From Prosthecobacter debontii (lineage in GTDB: Bacteria; Verrucomicrobiota; Verrucomicrobiia; Verrucomicrobiales; Akkermansiaceae): a stretch of DNA of 54,921 nt. Positions within the stretch are counted from its first letter, which is position 1. The number at the start of each line of letters is the position of its first letter. A model generated the notes under the pieces. The model was not told the DNA's origin. It ran no database searches and was given only the letters and a program-made list of their open reading frames with translations. Shown piece after piece: positions 1 through 8,467 of this stretch. Location: contig CAMCBV010000019.1 of the NCBI GenBank assembly GCA_945873125.1, forward strand, positions 1 through 54,921, written 5' to 3'. Made by a program: the position numbers and the translations under genes.

Positions 1-18
1 ATTTTGACACCTCCATTA

Positions 19-166
19 TCCAGCTGTGGCCGAGCACCAACAAGCCCTGTCTCAGGCTCTTGGAGGGGGCGGCGACCGGCACTAAGGCCGATTCCGCTAC
101 GCTCCATCGGTCTTAGTGCCGGTTTGCTAGTGCTTTGCACTTTTACAGACACAATGTTGCACGCGC
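19..166. repeat. Left copy of a 148-bp terminal inverted repeat
   Basis: By eye these 148 bases are the exact reverse complement of 54774-54921. Inside is a strong imperfect palindrome at about 76-124: the arm ACCGGCACTAAGGCCGAT and its partner ATCGGTCTTAGTGCCGGT, separated by a 13-base loop. The flanks continue with unrelated DNA on the inner side. No open frame in it looks like a protein. It is best read as a dispersed repeat, perhaps the edge of a mobile element or REP-like unit, at which the assembled piece ends. Confidence 0.9.
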
Positions 167-350
167 ACGAATTTTCAGAATTGGCATGTAGAAATAAGGA
201 TTCTATTTGAAAAATCAGAATCTGATTCGTGTCCTTCGTGTAATTCGTGGTTCATTCTTTTACATATATTTGAACACGATCATACGGAAGATATGGTTGC
301 CAACTTGCGGTGTAGCGATTTGACTTCCCACTCATTCAATTTTTCTACCT
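167..350. other. Intergenic stretch with half of an ATTCGTG-type repeat
   Basis: With the terminal repeat, the first 350 bases hold no convincing gene. A small perfect palindrome (AATCAGA-A-TCTGATT) lies at 213-227. It runs into a string of ATTCGTG/TTCGTG words at 224-252, the same vocabulary as the long inverted repeats at 16225-16324 and 50960-51096. I see no clear promoter. Confidence 0.6.
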
Positions 351-851
351 GTGAAATCGCACGAAATTTTTACCGCCATTGATCCCGCTGTTTTAGCTGA
401 AATGCTCGATTGGTTCCGCGCCAATGACAGAGAAGTTTATAAAACAGTGATCTCGACGCTGGCAGCAGATCGCAAGCTGCGCCCAGTGTTTGTGCAAAAG
501 AAATCTCTGCCGGAGCAATATTCGTGGATACAGAAAACGCTCCAAATCCGTGCCTGCGATGGAATTGGTGAGCAGTTGATGCAGGCCTATTTGATGTCTG
601 CGCAGCAAAAAATGCTCGGAATGTTCTGTGATGGCTTGGGAATTGAGCATGATGGCAAGGGTTCGGTTTCCGGTGCTTTGCCGAAAGAGCTGGATCAAGC
701 AAAGTTGGATGAGACTGTGGACAAATTGGTAGATGTGTTTGATCCGAAAATTTTCACCCTCTATCTGCTGTGCTTCAATATGCAGGTGGCGGGTGGCTAT
801 GCGGCTTTGACCGAAAAACTTACATCCGACGAGCGCCTGAAATTGGCGTAA
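351..851 (+). CDS. Hypothetical protein upstream of miaB
   Basis: A 166-residue, mostly helical soluble protein with a GTG start; I do not recognise its family. No signal peptide or membrane segment is visible. The N-terminal half is rich in charged and aromatic residues (EMLDWFRANDREVYK), and the C-terminal part is more hydrophobic (FTLYLLCFNMQVAGGYAAL). It ends 15 bases before miaB on the same strand, so the two are probably co-transcribed. There is no good Shine-Dalgarno sequence before the GTG, and an internal ATG at codon 18 is an alternative start. The antisense frames over this gene look like shadows. That the gene is real is fairly sure; its function is unknown. Confidence 0.65.
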   Translation: MKSHEIFTAIDPAVLAEMLDWFRANDREVYKTVISTLAADRKLRPVFVQKKSLPEQYSWIQKTLQIRACDGIGEQLMQAYLMSAQQKMLGMFCDGLGIEHDGKGSVSGALPKELDQAKLDETVDKLVDVFDPKIFTLYLLCFNMQVAGGYAALTEKLTSDERLKLA

Positions 852-866
852 TGTTTTTGAGAACAG

Positions 867-2237
867 ATGCCTAAAGTTTATTTAAAGACCTACGGGTGCC
901 AGATGAATGAACGCGATACCGAGCAGGTTGCGCGAATGTTCACCGAGGGCGGCTATACCCTGACGCCGAGTGAAACGGATGCGGATGCAATTTTGATCAA
1001 TACCTGTTCGGTGCGTGATCAGGCGGAGCAAAAGGCGCTCGGAAAAATGGGCATCATGGGCGCGCAGCGGAAGAAACGGGCACATGTGGTTTATGGTTTC
1101 ATGGGATGCATGGCTCAGTCGCGCGGACAGGAACTTTTTGAGCGCATCCCGCATCTCGATGTGGTTGTCGGAACGCAAAAATATCACAAGGTTTTCGATT
1201 ATGTGGATGGGATTCTAAAACAACGGTTGGAAGCGCGGATGGATGATCCCGCACTTTCCCTAGTCGGCACCTCGGTTTGTGATATCGCCGAGGAAACGGA
1301 TTCTCAAAATACGATCCGCGATCATATGCCCAAGACCAAGAATGCATCGGCATTCGTCTCCATCATGCAGGGTTGTAACATGCGTTGCTCGTTTTGCATC
1401 GTACCGGATACGCGCGGAAAAGAGCGAGGCCGTCCGATCGCGGATATCGTCAGAGAGGTCACGTCTCTGGCAGAGCAGGGGGTCAAGGAGGTTACCCTCC
1501 TGGGTCAGATTGTGAATCTTTACGGTCGCACGGAATTTCCGAAATTAGATGGTAAATCTCCATTCGTTCAGTTGTTGGAAGCGGTGCACGAAGTGGATGG
1601 AATTCATCGGATTCGTTTCACTTCGCCCCATCCGATCGGATATCGCGACGATCTGGTGGCGGCGTTTACGTATTTGCCGAAACTGATGTCTCACATCCAT
1701 TTTCCCATGCAAAGCGGATCGGATCGGATTTTGAAAGCGATGCGGCGTCCTTACAAAAGCGAAAAGTTTATCGAGATTTGCGAGAAGATGAAAGCGGCAA
1801 GACCGGATCTTGCAATCACGACGGATATCATCGTCGGCTTTCCGGGTGAGACCGAAGAGGATTTCCAAGCGACTATTCAGACGGTCGAGCGTCTGCAATT
1901 CGACAACGCATTCGTGTTCCGTTACTCGAAGCGCAAGGATACTCCGGCAGCGGTCATGGAAGATCAAATTTCTGAAACTGTGAAAGAAGAGCGCAACCAG
2001 CGGCTTCTGGAGGTAGTCGATTGTTTGGCGAAGGAAAAAAATGCAGGCATCGTGGGAACGATTCAAAAAGTTCTCTGCGAAGGTCCGTCCAAACATAATC
2101 CCAGCACGCTTTCTGGCAGGACCCCGCAAAACAAAATCGTTATCTTCGAAGGCGATCCAAACCGTCTGACCGGTGAAATTCTGGATGTCGAAATCAAGGA
2201 TTCGACCGGCTTCACGACCTATGGTACGGTAATTTGA
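867..2237 (+). CDS. miaB: tRNA-2-methylthio-N6-dimethylallyladenosine synthase MiaB
   Basis: Radical-SAM methylthiotransferase that converts i6A37 to ms2i6A37 in tRNAs reading UNN codons. Of 456 residues, the N-terminal UPF0004 domain carries the first cluster ligands (Cys11, Cys47, Cys81). The radical-SAM motif CNMRCSFC gives Cys170, Cys174 and Cys177, and a TRAM-like C-terminus follows. Length is typical. One detail differs from the usual family consensus: the loop normally LLGQNVNSYG reads LLGQIVNLYG here. It follows the hypothetical gene by 15 bases. The next gene is convergent on the opposite strand. The family assignment is secure. Confidence 0.96.
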   Translation: MPKVYLKTYGCQMNERDTEQVARMFTEGGYTLTPSETDADAILINTCSVRDQAEQKALGKMGIMGAQRKKRAHVVYGFMGCMAQSRGQELFERIPHLDVVVGTQKYHKVFDYVDGILKQRLEARMDDPALSLVGTSVCDIAEETDSQNTIRDHMPKTKNASAFVSIMQGCNMRCSFCIVPDTRGKERGRPIADIVREVTSLAEQGVKEVTLLGQIVNLYGRTEFPKLDGKSPFVQLLEAVHEVDGIHRIRFTSPHPIGYRDDLVAAFTYLPKLMSHIHFPMQSGSDRILKAMRRPYKSEKFIEICEKMKAARPDLAITTDIIVGFPGETEEDFQATIQTVERLQFDNAFVFRYSKRKDTPAAVMEDQISETVKEERNQRLLEVVDCLAKEKNAGIVGTIQKVLCEGPSKHNPSTLSGRTPQNKIVIFEGDPNRLTGEILDVEIKDSTGFTTYGTVI

Positions 2238-2290
2238 TCGTAATGATTTTTTAACGCAAATAACTTTCGCGCTGAAAAATCTTCGATCCT

Positions 2291-4027
2291 TTACTGATTC
2301 GGTCCGCGGTCAATATCCATGCGGAAGGCTTTGCCACGGAGTTTCGCGTTGCGGGTTTTCTGAATCGCCTGATCGGCCAGAGCTTCCGGGACATCGACGA
2401 GACAATGTTTTGGAAACAAGGTGATGCGACCGAGGCAACCGTCCGGAAGACCGGCTTCGCGATACATCATGCCGACGATGTCTTTGGGCATGATACCTGC
2501 GCCTTTTCCGAGTGAGATGAACAAACGGGACATACCGCCTTCAACCGGACCGGCATCGCGTTTGGCGCCACCGCGCTCGTATTCGCGTGGTGGGCGATCA
2601 GGAGAATCGTAGCGAGGACGTGCTTCGCGTGGCTCACGCTCACGGGATTCGCGGGGTTCTTTTTTACCTTTTTTATTATCGCGTTTCACACCGCCTTCTG
2701 GCTCGCGATCTTCTTGAATGGCTTCACCTTCTCGACCGTTGGACTCGCGCAGCATGGTGATCAATGCCCCGGCGATATCCGTAGGTGTGTGACCTTGTTC
2801 TAATAAACGATCAATATTTTCCTGATAGGAATCGAAGCCACCCGTCTCGAGGCGTTCTTTGAGCGATTCGAAAATGATATCCGCACGACGACCCTCGACT
2901 TGCTCTACCGATGGGATTTTCTCGCGTTTGATGACTTGGCGGGTGTAGCGCTCGATCGCTTGAAGGCGATAGATTTCACGGCCGAAAACGAAAGACACCG
3001 CACGTCCAGAACGACCCGCGCGTCCGGTGCGGCCGATGCGGTGTACGTAGTCTTCGGGGTCGGTTGGAAGGTCGTAGTTGAAGACGATGTCGATTTCATC
3101 GATATCGAGTCCACGAGCTGCAACGTCGGTGGCGACGAGGAGTTCGACTGCACCATCGCGGAAACGTTTGAGAACACGTTCGCGCATTTGCTGGGTGATG
3201 TCGCCGTGCAGGCGATCGGCAGCGTAGCCACGGTTGACCAGATCCTCGGTGCATTCATCGACCGAGCGTTTGGTGTTACAGAAAATGATCCCGAGACGCG
3301 GCGGGTTCATATCGAGGATACGAGAAAGGACTTCGACTTTCGAGCGCTGACGAACTTCGTAGTACGCTTGCTCGACGGTGGAAACCGTCATGGCTTTTTG
3401 TTCGATCTCGATGAGTTCCGGATTGTTGCCGAATTTTTTGATGAAACGGGAAACCCCCGGATTCATCGTCGCCGAGAAGAATAGGATCTGGCGCTCTTTC
3501 GGGAGTGCGGCGAGGACCTCGTCCATCTCTTCTTTGAAGCCCATGTCGAGCATGCGGTCGGCTTCATCGAGAATGGCCATCTTGATGCGGCTGGCATCGA
3601 ACGAACCACGGCGAAGGTGATCAAGTAAGCGGCCGGGTGTTCCCACAACGAGTTGCGCACCGCTGCGGAGGGCGCGAAGTTGGCGGTCGATCGGTGCTCC
3701 GCCGTAAACGGGAGTGGCTTGAAGACCTTGTTTTTTCGCGCCAAGGCGGTGGACTTCCTCGCAAACTTGCACCGCGAGCTCACGGGTTGGACATAAAATC
3801 AATACCTGCGGGTAAGCTTTTTTCACGTCGATCGATGCCAAGGCGGGGAGGGCAAAGGCCGCCGTTTTACCGGAGCCGGTAGCAGAAAGTCCGAGAATGT
3901 CTTTCCCTTCGAGGGCAGGCGGAATCGCTTTCCACTGAATGGGAGATGGCCGCTCGTAGCCTAAAGTTTCAATCGCTGCGAGGAGATCATCGGGAAGCCC
4001 GAGCTCGGAAAAAGGAGGTGTGTCCAT
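2291..4027 (-). CDS. DEAD-box RNA helicase with DbpA-type RNA-binding domain
   Basis: ATP-dependent RNA helicase of 578 residues, of the kind that works in ribosome assembly or RNA turnover. The core has GSGKT (51-55), PTRELA (80-85), DEAD (154-157), a SAT motif near 185 and HRIGRTGR near 335. A long Arg/Glu/Lys-rich linker (roughly 425-490) follows. The last about 80 residues match the DbpA RNA-binding fold ([16 protein letters not shown]...). That combination is seen in DbpA and DeaD/CsdA-type enzymes, and I cannot choose between them. It is convergent with miaB. Its start lies near the palindrome-flanked regulator gene, with which it is divergent. Confidence 0.93.
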   Translation of the reverse strand: MDTPPFSELGLPDDLLAAIETLGYERPSPIQWKAIPPALEGKDILGLSATGSGKTAAFALPALASIDVKKAYPQVLILCPTRELAVQVCEEVHRLGAKKQGLQATPVYGGAPIDRQLRALRSGAQLVVGTPGRLLDHLRRGSFDASRIKMAILDEADRMLDMGFKEEMDEVLAALPKERQILFFSATMNPGVSRFIKKFGNNPELIEIEQKAMTVSTVEQAYYEVRQRSKVEVLSRILDMNPPRLGIIFCNTKRSVDECTEDLVNRGYAADRLHGDITQQMRERVLKRFRDGAVELLVATDVAARGLDIDEIDIVFNYDLPTDPEDYVHRIGRTGRAGRSGRAVSFVFGREIYRLQAIERYTRQVIKREKIPSVEQVEGRRADIIFESLKERLETGGFDSYQENIDRLLEQGHTPTDIAGALITMLRESNGREGEAIQEDREPEGGVKRDNKKGKKEPRESREREPREARPRYDSPDRPPREYERGGAKRDAGPVEGGMSRLFISLGKGAGIMPKDIVGMMYREAGLPDGCLGRITLFPKHCLVDVPEALADQAIQKTRNAKLRGKAFRMDIDRGPNQ

Positions 4028-4137
4028 ACAAAATAATACAAGAAAACCGCAGCTTTTCCCGCGGGGACGCGGACAATTGCACAGGTTTCACAACAATAAC
4101 AAGCTCCGATTCTCACCCGCAAACCCACCCCCGCTCG

Positions 4138-4173
4138 TTACAATCTTTGTCACGGCCACGACAAAGATTGTAA
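4138..4173. promoter_or_regulatory. 36-bp palindrome, copy 1, upstream of the PaaX-like gene
   Basis: Perfect 14-base arms TTACAATCTTTGTC and GACAAAGATTGTAA surround an 8-base core ACGGCCAC. It is the exact reverse complement of copy 3 (5055-5090). It sits between the divergent DEAD-box and regulator genes, 15 bases before copy 2. The size and symmetry suit an operator for a dimeric regulator, or the end of a small mobile unit. Confidence 0.88.
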
Positions 4174-4188
4174 TTTTTCTCCGCTTTT

Positions 4189-4224
4189 TTACAATTATTG
4201 TCGTGGCCGTGACAAAGATTGTAA
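4189..4224. promoter_or_regulatory. 36-bp palindrome, copy 2, adjoining the PaaX-like start
   Basis: Same element as copy 1 with the opposite core (GTGGCCGT) and two changes in the left arm (TTACAATTATTGTC). It ends 14 bases before the ATG at 4238, so protein bound here would cover the promoter or ribosome-binding region. This fits autorepression by the adjacent PaaX-like protein, which is an inference. Confidence 0.85.
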
Positions 4225-4237
4225 ACAGTGGTTGCCG

Positions 4238-5032
4238 ATGAAAGCGAAAACCGAACTCCTTCTTTACCGTCTGTTTTGGCTGGCGGAAAAGCCGTTTAAG
4301 CCGACTTTTCAGAATCTTGAGCAATCATTTGAGGGTTGGGCTTACAGCAATGGTTTGCTTGGTCAAATTCACCGACTTGAGGCGCAAGGCTTTGTTGAAG
4401 CAATGCATGATTCGGCATCAGGTAAGCGGCTTCATCGATTGACGGAAGCGGGCCGGATTGCCGCGCATGGAGGGCGTGATCCAGAGCAGGCTTGGACGGC
4501 CCATTGGGATGGTAAATGGCGGTTGTTTCTGTTTGATATACCGGAAATTGAGAGTTCAAAACGCCGTCAATTGACGCGCGCCCTAGCCAAAGCGGGTTGT
4601 GGATGCCTTCAGGGAAGTGTTTGGATATCGCCGTCGACCCCACCAGCTATTGAGAAATTGGTCGCAAGCAATGATCCTGACTGCAAACATCTCTTACTGC
4701 TTACGGCGGATTCGAAAGGTCAAAAAGTGGATATTCGAATGGTTGAAGACGCTTGGAACTTTGATGATATCAATGAGCAGTATGAGAAACTGGAGGTTAT
4801 CCTCGATCAATTACCTGCCGTGATCCAGCAAGCCACCCTTGATTCGCTAGCGGATTGGACTGCTGCTGAAAAGGCGGCATCACGCGCCGCACTGCAGGTC
4901 GATCCCTTACTGCCCTCTGTGTTGCATCCGAAAATTTACCTAGGCAGAAAAATGTGGAAAAAGCGCGCCAAGATCCTTGCTGATGCAGCTCGATACGCTT
5001 CCACCTTGGCGGCATCACGGAATGTTAAATAA
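4238..5032 (+). CDS. PaaX-like transcriptional regulator with Cas2-like middle domain
   Basis: A 264-residue protein of the PaaX family. It has an N-terminal winged-helix region (about 1-75), then the family signature around WDGKWRLFLFDIPE (about 86-99) and GCLQGSVWISPS (about 122-133). That middle segment is known to adopt a Cas2-like ferredoxin fold. A C-terminal helical domain follows. The ATG at 4238 is preferred; a TTG two codons upstream is possible. PaaX proteins are GntR-like repressors of catabolic genes, but no phenylacetate gene is nearby and the gene stands alone. It is framed by three copies of one 36-bp palindrome, so the gene and palindromes look like a self-contained unit. Its ligand is unknown. 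Confidence 0.8.
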   Translation: MKAKTELLLYRLFWLAEKPFKPTFQNLEQSFEGWAYSNGLLGQIHRLEAQGFVEAMHDSASGKRLHRLTEAGRIAAHGGRDPEQAWTAHWDGKWRLFLFDIPEIESSKRRQLTRALAKAGCGCLQGSVWISPSTPPAIEKLVASNDPDCKHLLLLTADSKGQKVDIRMVEDAWNFDDINEQYEKLEVILDQLPAVIQQATLDSLADWTAAEKAASRAALQVDPLLPSVLHPKIYLGRKMWKKRAKILADAARYASTLAASRNVK

Positions 5033-5054
5033 TTTTGGAACTTGGTTCACTTGA

Positions 5055-5090
5055 TTACAATCTTTGTCGTGGCCGTGACAAAGATTGTAA
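5055..5090. promoter_or_regulatory. 36-bp palindrome, copy 3, downstream of the PaaX-like gene
   Basis: Perfect 14-base arms identical to copy 1, with core GTGGCCGT. It starts 22 bases after the regulator stop codon. It has no following T-run, so it is not a typical intrinsic terminator. Copies 1 and 3 are perfect inverted repeats bounding a 953-bp segment with only this gene inside. Confidence 0.88.
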
Positions 5091-5361
5091 TGGGATGGAC
5101 TGAGGTATGGGTGGGTTGAATCATCTTTTTTGATATCTGGGAAGGGGAGGTGATCGCTTATTCTTATCTGTGGACGTAGTCGGTGATAGGGGATTCTATC
5201 CATTCGATCTCTTTCTTCTGTAGTGCGATTTTCTGGATCATGAGTGGCGGTCGCAGACCATGTGCTGCAAATTATAAAGCATTTTTATTCAAAGAATCGG
5301 ATCTCCGTGAGTGGTTACGTTGGAGAAGAGCCTGCTATTCTAATTGGAATGCAGCTTGAAC
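5091..5361. other. Intergenic region, nothing recognised
   Basis: About 270 bases between the third palindrome and the 3' end of the minus-strand phosphoesterase. I see no convincing ORF, RNA gene or clear terminator here. Confidence 0.5.
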
Positions 5362-6249
5362 TCACTCAAAAGCCAAGGGATACGAGAGGGGGATTTTCAC
5401 TTCGAATTCCGGCATGAATGTTCGGGTGTCATGGGTCCGCCTGCGGGCGATAATCTCTCTGGCTCCGCTCACGAATTCGAGAAGGCAGGATTGGCTGCTG
5501 CCTGTTTTGTAGGCGTGGCTTAGGGAGGCGACGTTGATGTATGTGGTGTTTTCCACTCTCGCAATATGCTTTGCGGTATAGGGTGACTGATGTTCGTGTC
5601 CGCTCATCCAGAGTGCGATGTTGGATTTTGCAATGATGGCTGAAATGCGATCTGCCGGATGAATGTGGCGATCTCCACGGTGGGTATTGAGGGTCGTGTT
5701 TTTGACTCCCTGATGTGAGCAGACGATGAGATTCTTGCCTTTGTGTTTTAAAAGTTCGTTCTCTAACCAATCGCAACTTTCCGGTTTGAGATCGCCCTGA
5801 ACACCTGGCATTTCATCCGAAAGAAAAATCCAGACCAGATTGCCATCAACCACCGAATAGGGATTCGTGCTGCGGATCAGCTGTTTGTAGGAATCGGCTT
5901 TGCCATCGTGATACTCGTGATTACCTGCGACTTCATACCAGGTGAGAAAACCACTGGCATCGCGTGTCTTGATGTAATTCTTGAGTTGTGTTTCATTGCC
6001 GCCATGCGTGATATCGCCAAGGGTGATGGCGTATGCGATATCTGCATAATCTTGTTTCATGTCCTTGCATGCCAGTTCAAACCACTCGGAGCCGTCTTTG
6101 CCACCTTCGGTGTAACCGCAATGGAGGTCGGAAAGGACCCATGCCTTGCGGAGTTTGGAATCGGCTGCAGCGCTTGCCTGTGGGGTCCCCAGTGCGCCTA
6201 GCGCTGCGGCGCCAGCGGTCATCTTAATAAAATCGCGTCTGTTTTTCAT
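5362..6249 (-). CDS. Tat-exported metallophosphoesterase
   Basis: Calcineurin-type phosphoesterase of 295 residues. The N-terminus has a twin-arginine signal (NRRDFIKM, then a small-residue hydrophobic stretch ending near ASA, residues 1-28), so it is probably exported folded. The metal-binding motifs appear in order: DLHCG, GDITHGGN, GNHE, SHQG and SGHEHQ. It likely hydrolyses a phosphomonoester or diester in the periplasm; the substrate cannot be told. It is a single gene on the minus strand with flanking genes on the plus strand. Length is normal for the family. Confidence 0.9.
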   Translation of the reverse strand: MKNRRDFIKMTAGAAALGALGTPQASAAADSKLRKAWVLSDLHCGYTEGGKDGSEWFELACKDMKQDYADIAYAITLGDITHGGNETQLKNYIKTRDASGFLTWYEVAGNHEYHDGKADSYKQLIRSTNPYSVVDGNLVWIFLSDEMPGVQGDLKPESCDWLENELLKHKGKNLIVCSHQGVKNTTLNTHRGDRHIHPADRISAIIAKSNIALWMSGHEHQSPYTAKHIARVENTTYINVASLSHAYKTGSSQSCLLEFVSGAREIIARRRTHDTRTFMPEFEVKIPLSYPLAFE

Positions 6250-6429
6250 GGGTTTGGTTAGTTGGATGGCCTGAAAGAGCTTGGGTTCTGCTCATATCCA
6301 TACAAGCGAATGAGGGAGGATTTGGCAAAAACAAATCCGTGGATTTGAGTTAATCTGAGAATAGCCCCGATGTGTCGGGCTACCTTTTACTTACTATTTT
6401 CTCGCATACCTTTTCTTGATCATTCGGTC

Positions 6430-6912
6430 ATGTGCGGGAATGCTCTTGGCACATTGAATCACGAATCCAATATTGAGAGTTTCTCAGAAACATCGCCGCA
6501 TCCGGCACTGGGTGTGGATTATGGTGGCTCGCGGATCGGAATCGCGGCAACGGATGATTTTGGAATCATGCCCCATCCAGTGGAGACGATTGATCTGACA
6601 AACGGGTCGGATGGTTTGAAGAGGATTTCAGAAATCGCCTCATTGAGAAAAGTACGGACTTTGGTGATGGGTTTGCCATTGCGGTTGGATAGTACGGAAG
6701 GGGAATCGGCAAAGAAAGTCAGGGACTACGCAGCAAAGCTTTCAGGGATGTTGCCTCATTTGACTCTTGTTTTCGTGGATGAAACGTATTCGACCCTAGA
6801 TGCGTCTCAAAAATTACGCGAGGCAGGCAAGAGTGCTCGCAAACAGAAAGCTTTGATCGACCAAGTGGCTGCGGTGGAAATTTTAAACCGGTGGATGGAG
6901 GAAAACGTATGA
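6430..6912 (+). CDS. ruvX: RuvX/YqgF-type Holliday junction resolvase
   Basis: RNase H-fold protein of the YqgF/RuvX family, linked to rRNA 5' processing and Holliday junction resolution. The first acidic motif is GVDYGGSRIGIA, the second strand region is LVMGLPLRLDSTEG, and the last motif contains FVDETYSTLDA; all are conserved. The open frame runs back to an ATG at 6370, but that start lies in a CCCGATGTGTCGGG repeat word, so the ATG at 6430 is preferred (160 residues). Even this has about 30 residues before the domain, so the true start could be later. Its stop overlaps the truA start by four bases (ATGA), indicating translational coupling. Confidence 0.88.
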   Translation: MCGNALGTLNHESNIESFSETSPHPALGVDYGGSRIGIAATDDFGIMPHPVETIDLTNGSDGLKRISEIASLRKVRTLVMGLPLRLDSTEGESAKKVRDYAAKLSGMLPHLTLVFVDETYSTLDASQKLREAGKSARKQKALIDQVAAVEILNRWMEENV

Positions 6913-7688
6913 GACTGAAACTCACGATTGCGTATGACGGACGTCCGTTTCTTGGTTGGCAATCGCAATCAGGTGGCAACACCGTGCAGGATTTTTTAAA
7001 CGAAGCCTTGGAGGCGACCGCTAAGCAACCCATCAAAATGCACGGATCGGGCCGGACGGACACCGGCGTGCATGCGCTTGGGCAGGTGGCTCATTTCGAT
7101 GCACCTGAGGACTCAACCATGAATCCCTACAATTGGGTACCGGCACTTAACACCAAACTGCCTGCCACCATTCGAGTCATGTCGTGCGAAGAGGTTTCGG
7201 CAGAGTTTCACAGTCGGTTTTCAGCGATGGGTAAACGTTATTATTACGATGTTTGCACCGATCCGGTTTTGCCACCGTTGAAGGCGGGTTTGGCATGGCA
7301 TTTGCCGCGTTTGCTTGATGCGGATGTCCTGCAGCAGGCGCTAAAATGTTTTGAGGGCAAGCATGATTATCATGCGTTTGCAGCGTATCGGGGAAATGAG
7401 GACGAGGAGACGGATTATGTGCGCCGCATCTTTTCCGCGAGTTTGACGGCTCTTCCTGATGGATATCGGATGAGTTTTCACGGGGATGGTTTTCTCTATA
7501 AAATGGTACGGATGATCGTGGGCTCAGCCATCAAAGTCGCACAAGGAAGACTCCGGTTGGACGATCTCGGGTTGTTGTTGGATCAGCCGATGGGTCTGCC
7601 GCATGGCAAAGCGCCGATGTGCGCGCCCGCCGACGGGCTTTATCTGAGAGAGGTCATTTACGGGGTGCAAATGGAGCCAAAAGCCTGA
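6909..7688 (+). CDS. truA: tRNA pseudouridine synthase A
   Basis: Forms pseudouridine at positions 38-40 of tRNA anticodon arms. The catalytic aspartate is Asp51 in GRTDTGVHALGQ, and the second domain contains YYYDV and GDGFLYKMVRMIVG, as in TruA. The ATG at 6909 overlaps the ruvX stop and has GGAGGA about six bases upstream, one of the few clear ribosome-binding sites in the window. The in-frame ATG at 6891 lies inside ruvX and is less likely. 259 residues is the usual length. rpsN follows after 87 bases. Confidence 0.95.
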   Translation: MRLKLTIAYDGRPFLGWQSQSGGNTVQDFLNEALEATAKQPIKMHGSGRTDTGVHALGQVAHFDAPEDSTMNPYNWVPALNTKLPATIRVMSCEEVSAEFHSRFSAMGKRYYYDVCTDPVLPPLKAGLAWHLPRLLDADVLQQALKCFEGKHDYHAFAAYRGNEDEETDYVRRIFSASLTALPDGYRMSFHGDGFLYKMVRMIVGSAIKVAQGRLRLDDLGLLLDQPMGLPHGKAPMCAPADGLYLREVIYGVQMEPKA

Positions 7689-7734
7689 AAAGCCCGAAAA
7701 TTTCAACTTTTTCTCAATAAAAGCCAGTTTGGGC

Positions 7735-7762
7735 TTGCACGGTTGGCTGAGTCGGGTATCAA
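7735..7762 (+). promoter_or_regulatory. Possible sigma-70 promoter before rpsN
   Basis: TTGCAC at 7735-7740 and TATCAA at 7757-7762 with a 16-base spacer, ending 13 bases before the rpsN ATG. Both hexamers are weak matches, so this is only a candidate. Confidence 0.3.
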
Positions 7763-7775
7763 ACCGCCCCGAATT

Positions 7776-8045
7776 ATGGCTAAGAAAAGTTGGATCGCAC
7801 GCAACAAGCGCAAAGCAAACACCGTTGATAAATACGCAGACCTCAGGCACAAACTGAAGGCTGAGAAAGACTATGTTGGTCTCTCGATGCTTCCACGTGA
7901 CGCCAGCCCGACCCGTCTGGTGAACCGTTGCGAAATCACTGGCCGTCGCCGTGCATTCATTCGCCGCTTCAAACTTTCTCGGATCACTTTCCGTGAATAC
8001 GCATCTGCAGGTCTTCTGCCAGGTGTGACAAAATCCAGCTGGTAA
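7776..8045 (+). CDS. rpsN: 30S ribosomal protein S14 (zinc-free long form)
   Basis: Small-subunit protein S14 of 89 residues, in the head of the 30S subunit. The N-terminus [12 protein letters not shown] and the C-terminal block [20 protein letters not shown] are typical. It is the long form without the CxxC...CxxC zinc ribbon; only one cysteine remains. This form can replace the zinc-binding paralogue when zinc is scarce; whether a second rpsN exists cannot be seen here. It stands outside the usual spc ribosomal operon. The ATG at 7776 is chosen over one 11 codons upstream because S14 starts with MAKK. Confidence 0.95.
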   Translation: MAKKSWIARNKRKANTVDKYADLRHKLKAEKDYVGLSMLPRDASPTRLVNRCEITGRRRAFIRRFKLSRITFREYASAGLLPGVTKSSW

Positions 8046-8053
8046 TATAGCTG

Positions 8054-8081
8054 GTTCATGCGGTTCCCCTGCCGCATGAAC
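8054..8081 (+). terminator. Hairpin after rpsN, possible attenuator
   Basis: A perfect 10-bp stem, GTTCATGCGG with CCGCATGAAC, around an 8-base loop, nine bases after the rpsN stop. There is no T-run, so termination may be partial. It could also protect the rpsN message 3' end. Confidence 0.5.
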
Positions 8082-8121
8082 TAAACGTGGGACGGAAACT
8101 ACCCGCTCTCACGTTTCTCCA

Positions 8122-8382
8122 ATGCCAATTTACGAATACGCATCCGAAGCCCCTGACGATCCAGAGCGATCGTGTAGTGTTTGTCGGCGTGGATTTGAGT
8201 TGAGACGGCCGGTTGACCGTGAAGCTCTCGAGTGCTGCCTGATATGCAAGCACCCGATAAAAAAAGTCATTTCAACAATCAACACGCCGCGTGTCGCGAA
8301 GCCGCTTTCGGTGTCTGATGCAAAAAAGGCCGGGTTTACGGTCTTGGAAAAAAGAGACCAAGGAGTCTACGAAAAACTTTGA
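8122..8382 (+). CDS. FmdB-type zinc-ribbon protein
   Basis: An 86-residue small protein starting MPIYEY, the signature of the FmdB/CxxC regulatory-protein family. Cysteine pairs CSVC (about 18-21) and CLIC (about 39-42) form the putative zinc ribbon, followed by HPIKKVIS, conserved in the family. The first ribbon is wider than the usual MPIYEYxCxxCG version. Function in the family is poorly defined; DNA binding or metal sensing has been proposed. It lies 76 bases after rpsN and 85 bases before the CorC-like gene, on the same strand. Confidence 0.8.
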   Translation: MPIYEYASEAPDDPERSCSVCRRGFELRRPVDREALECCLICKHPIKKVISTINTPRVAKPLSVSDAKKAGFTVLEKRDQGVYEKL

Positions 8383-8467
8383 TCATCCCGTGAACATTGA
8401 ATTTTTATATCACTCGCTCCTAGCTAGTTCGAACATCAGTCATGACTTTCCAACTTTTGGAAAGTCG

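Noticed and set aside
4..210. 68-residue ORF at the left end
   Set aside because: It lies almost wholly in the terminal inverted repeat and has no recognisable features.
2900..3484. 194-residue plus-strand ORF inside the DEAD-box helicase
   Set aside because: Antisense shadow of a well-conserved gene; composition is that of reversed coding sequence.
5055..5090. Palindrome 3 as an intrinsic terminator of the PaaX-like gene
   Set aside because: There is no T-run on either side, and the same sequence occurs upstream of the gene, so termination is not its main explanation.
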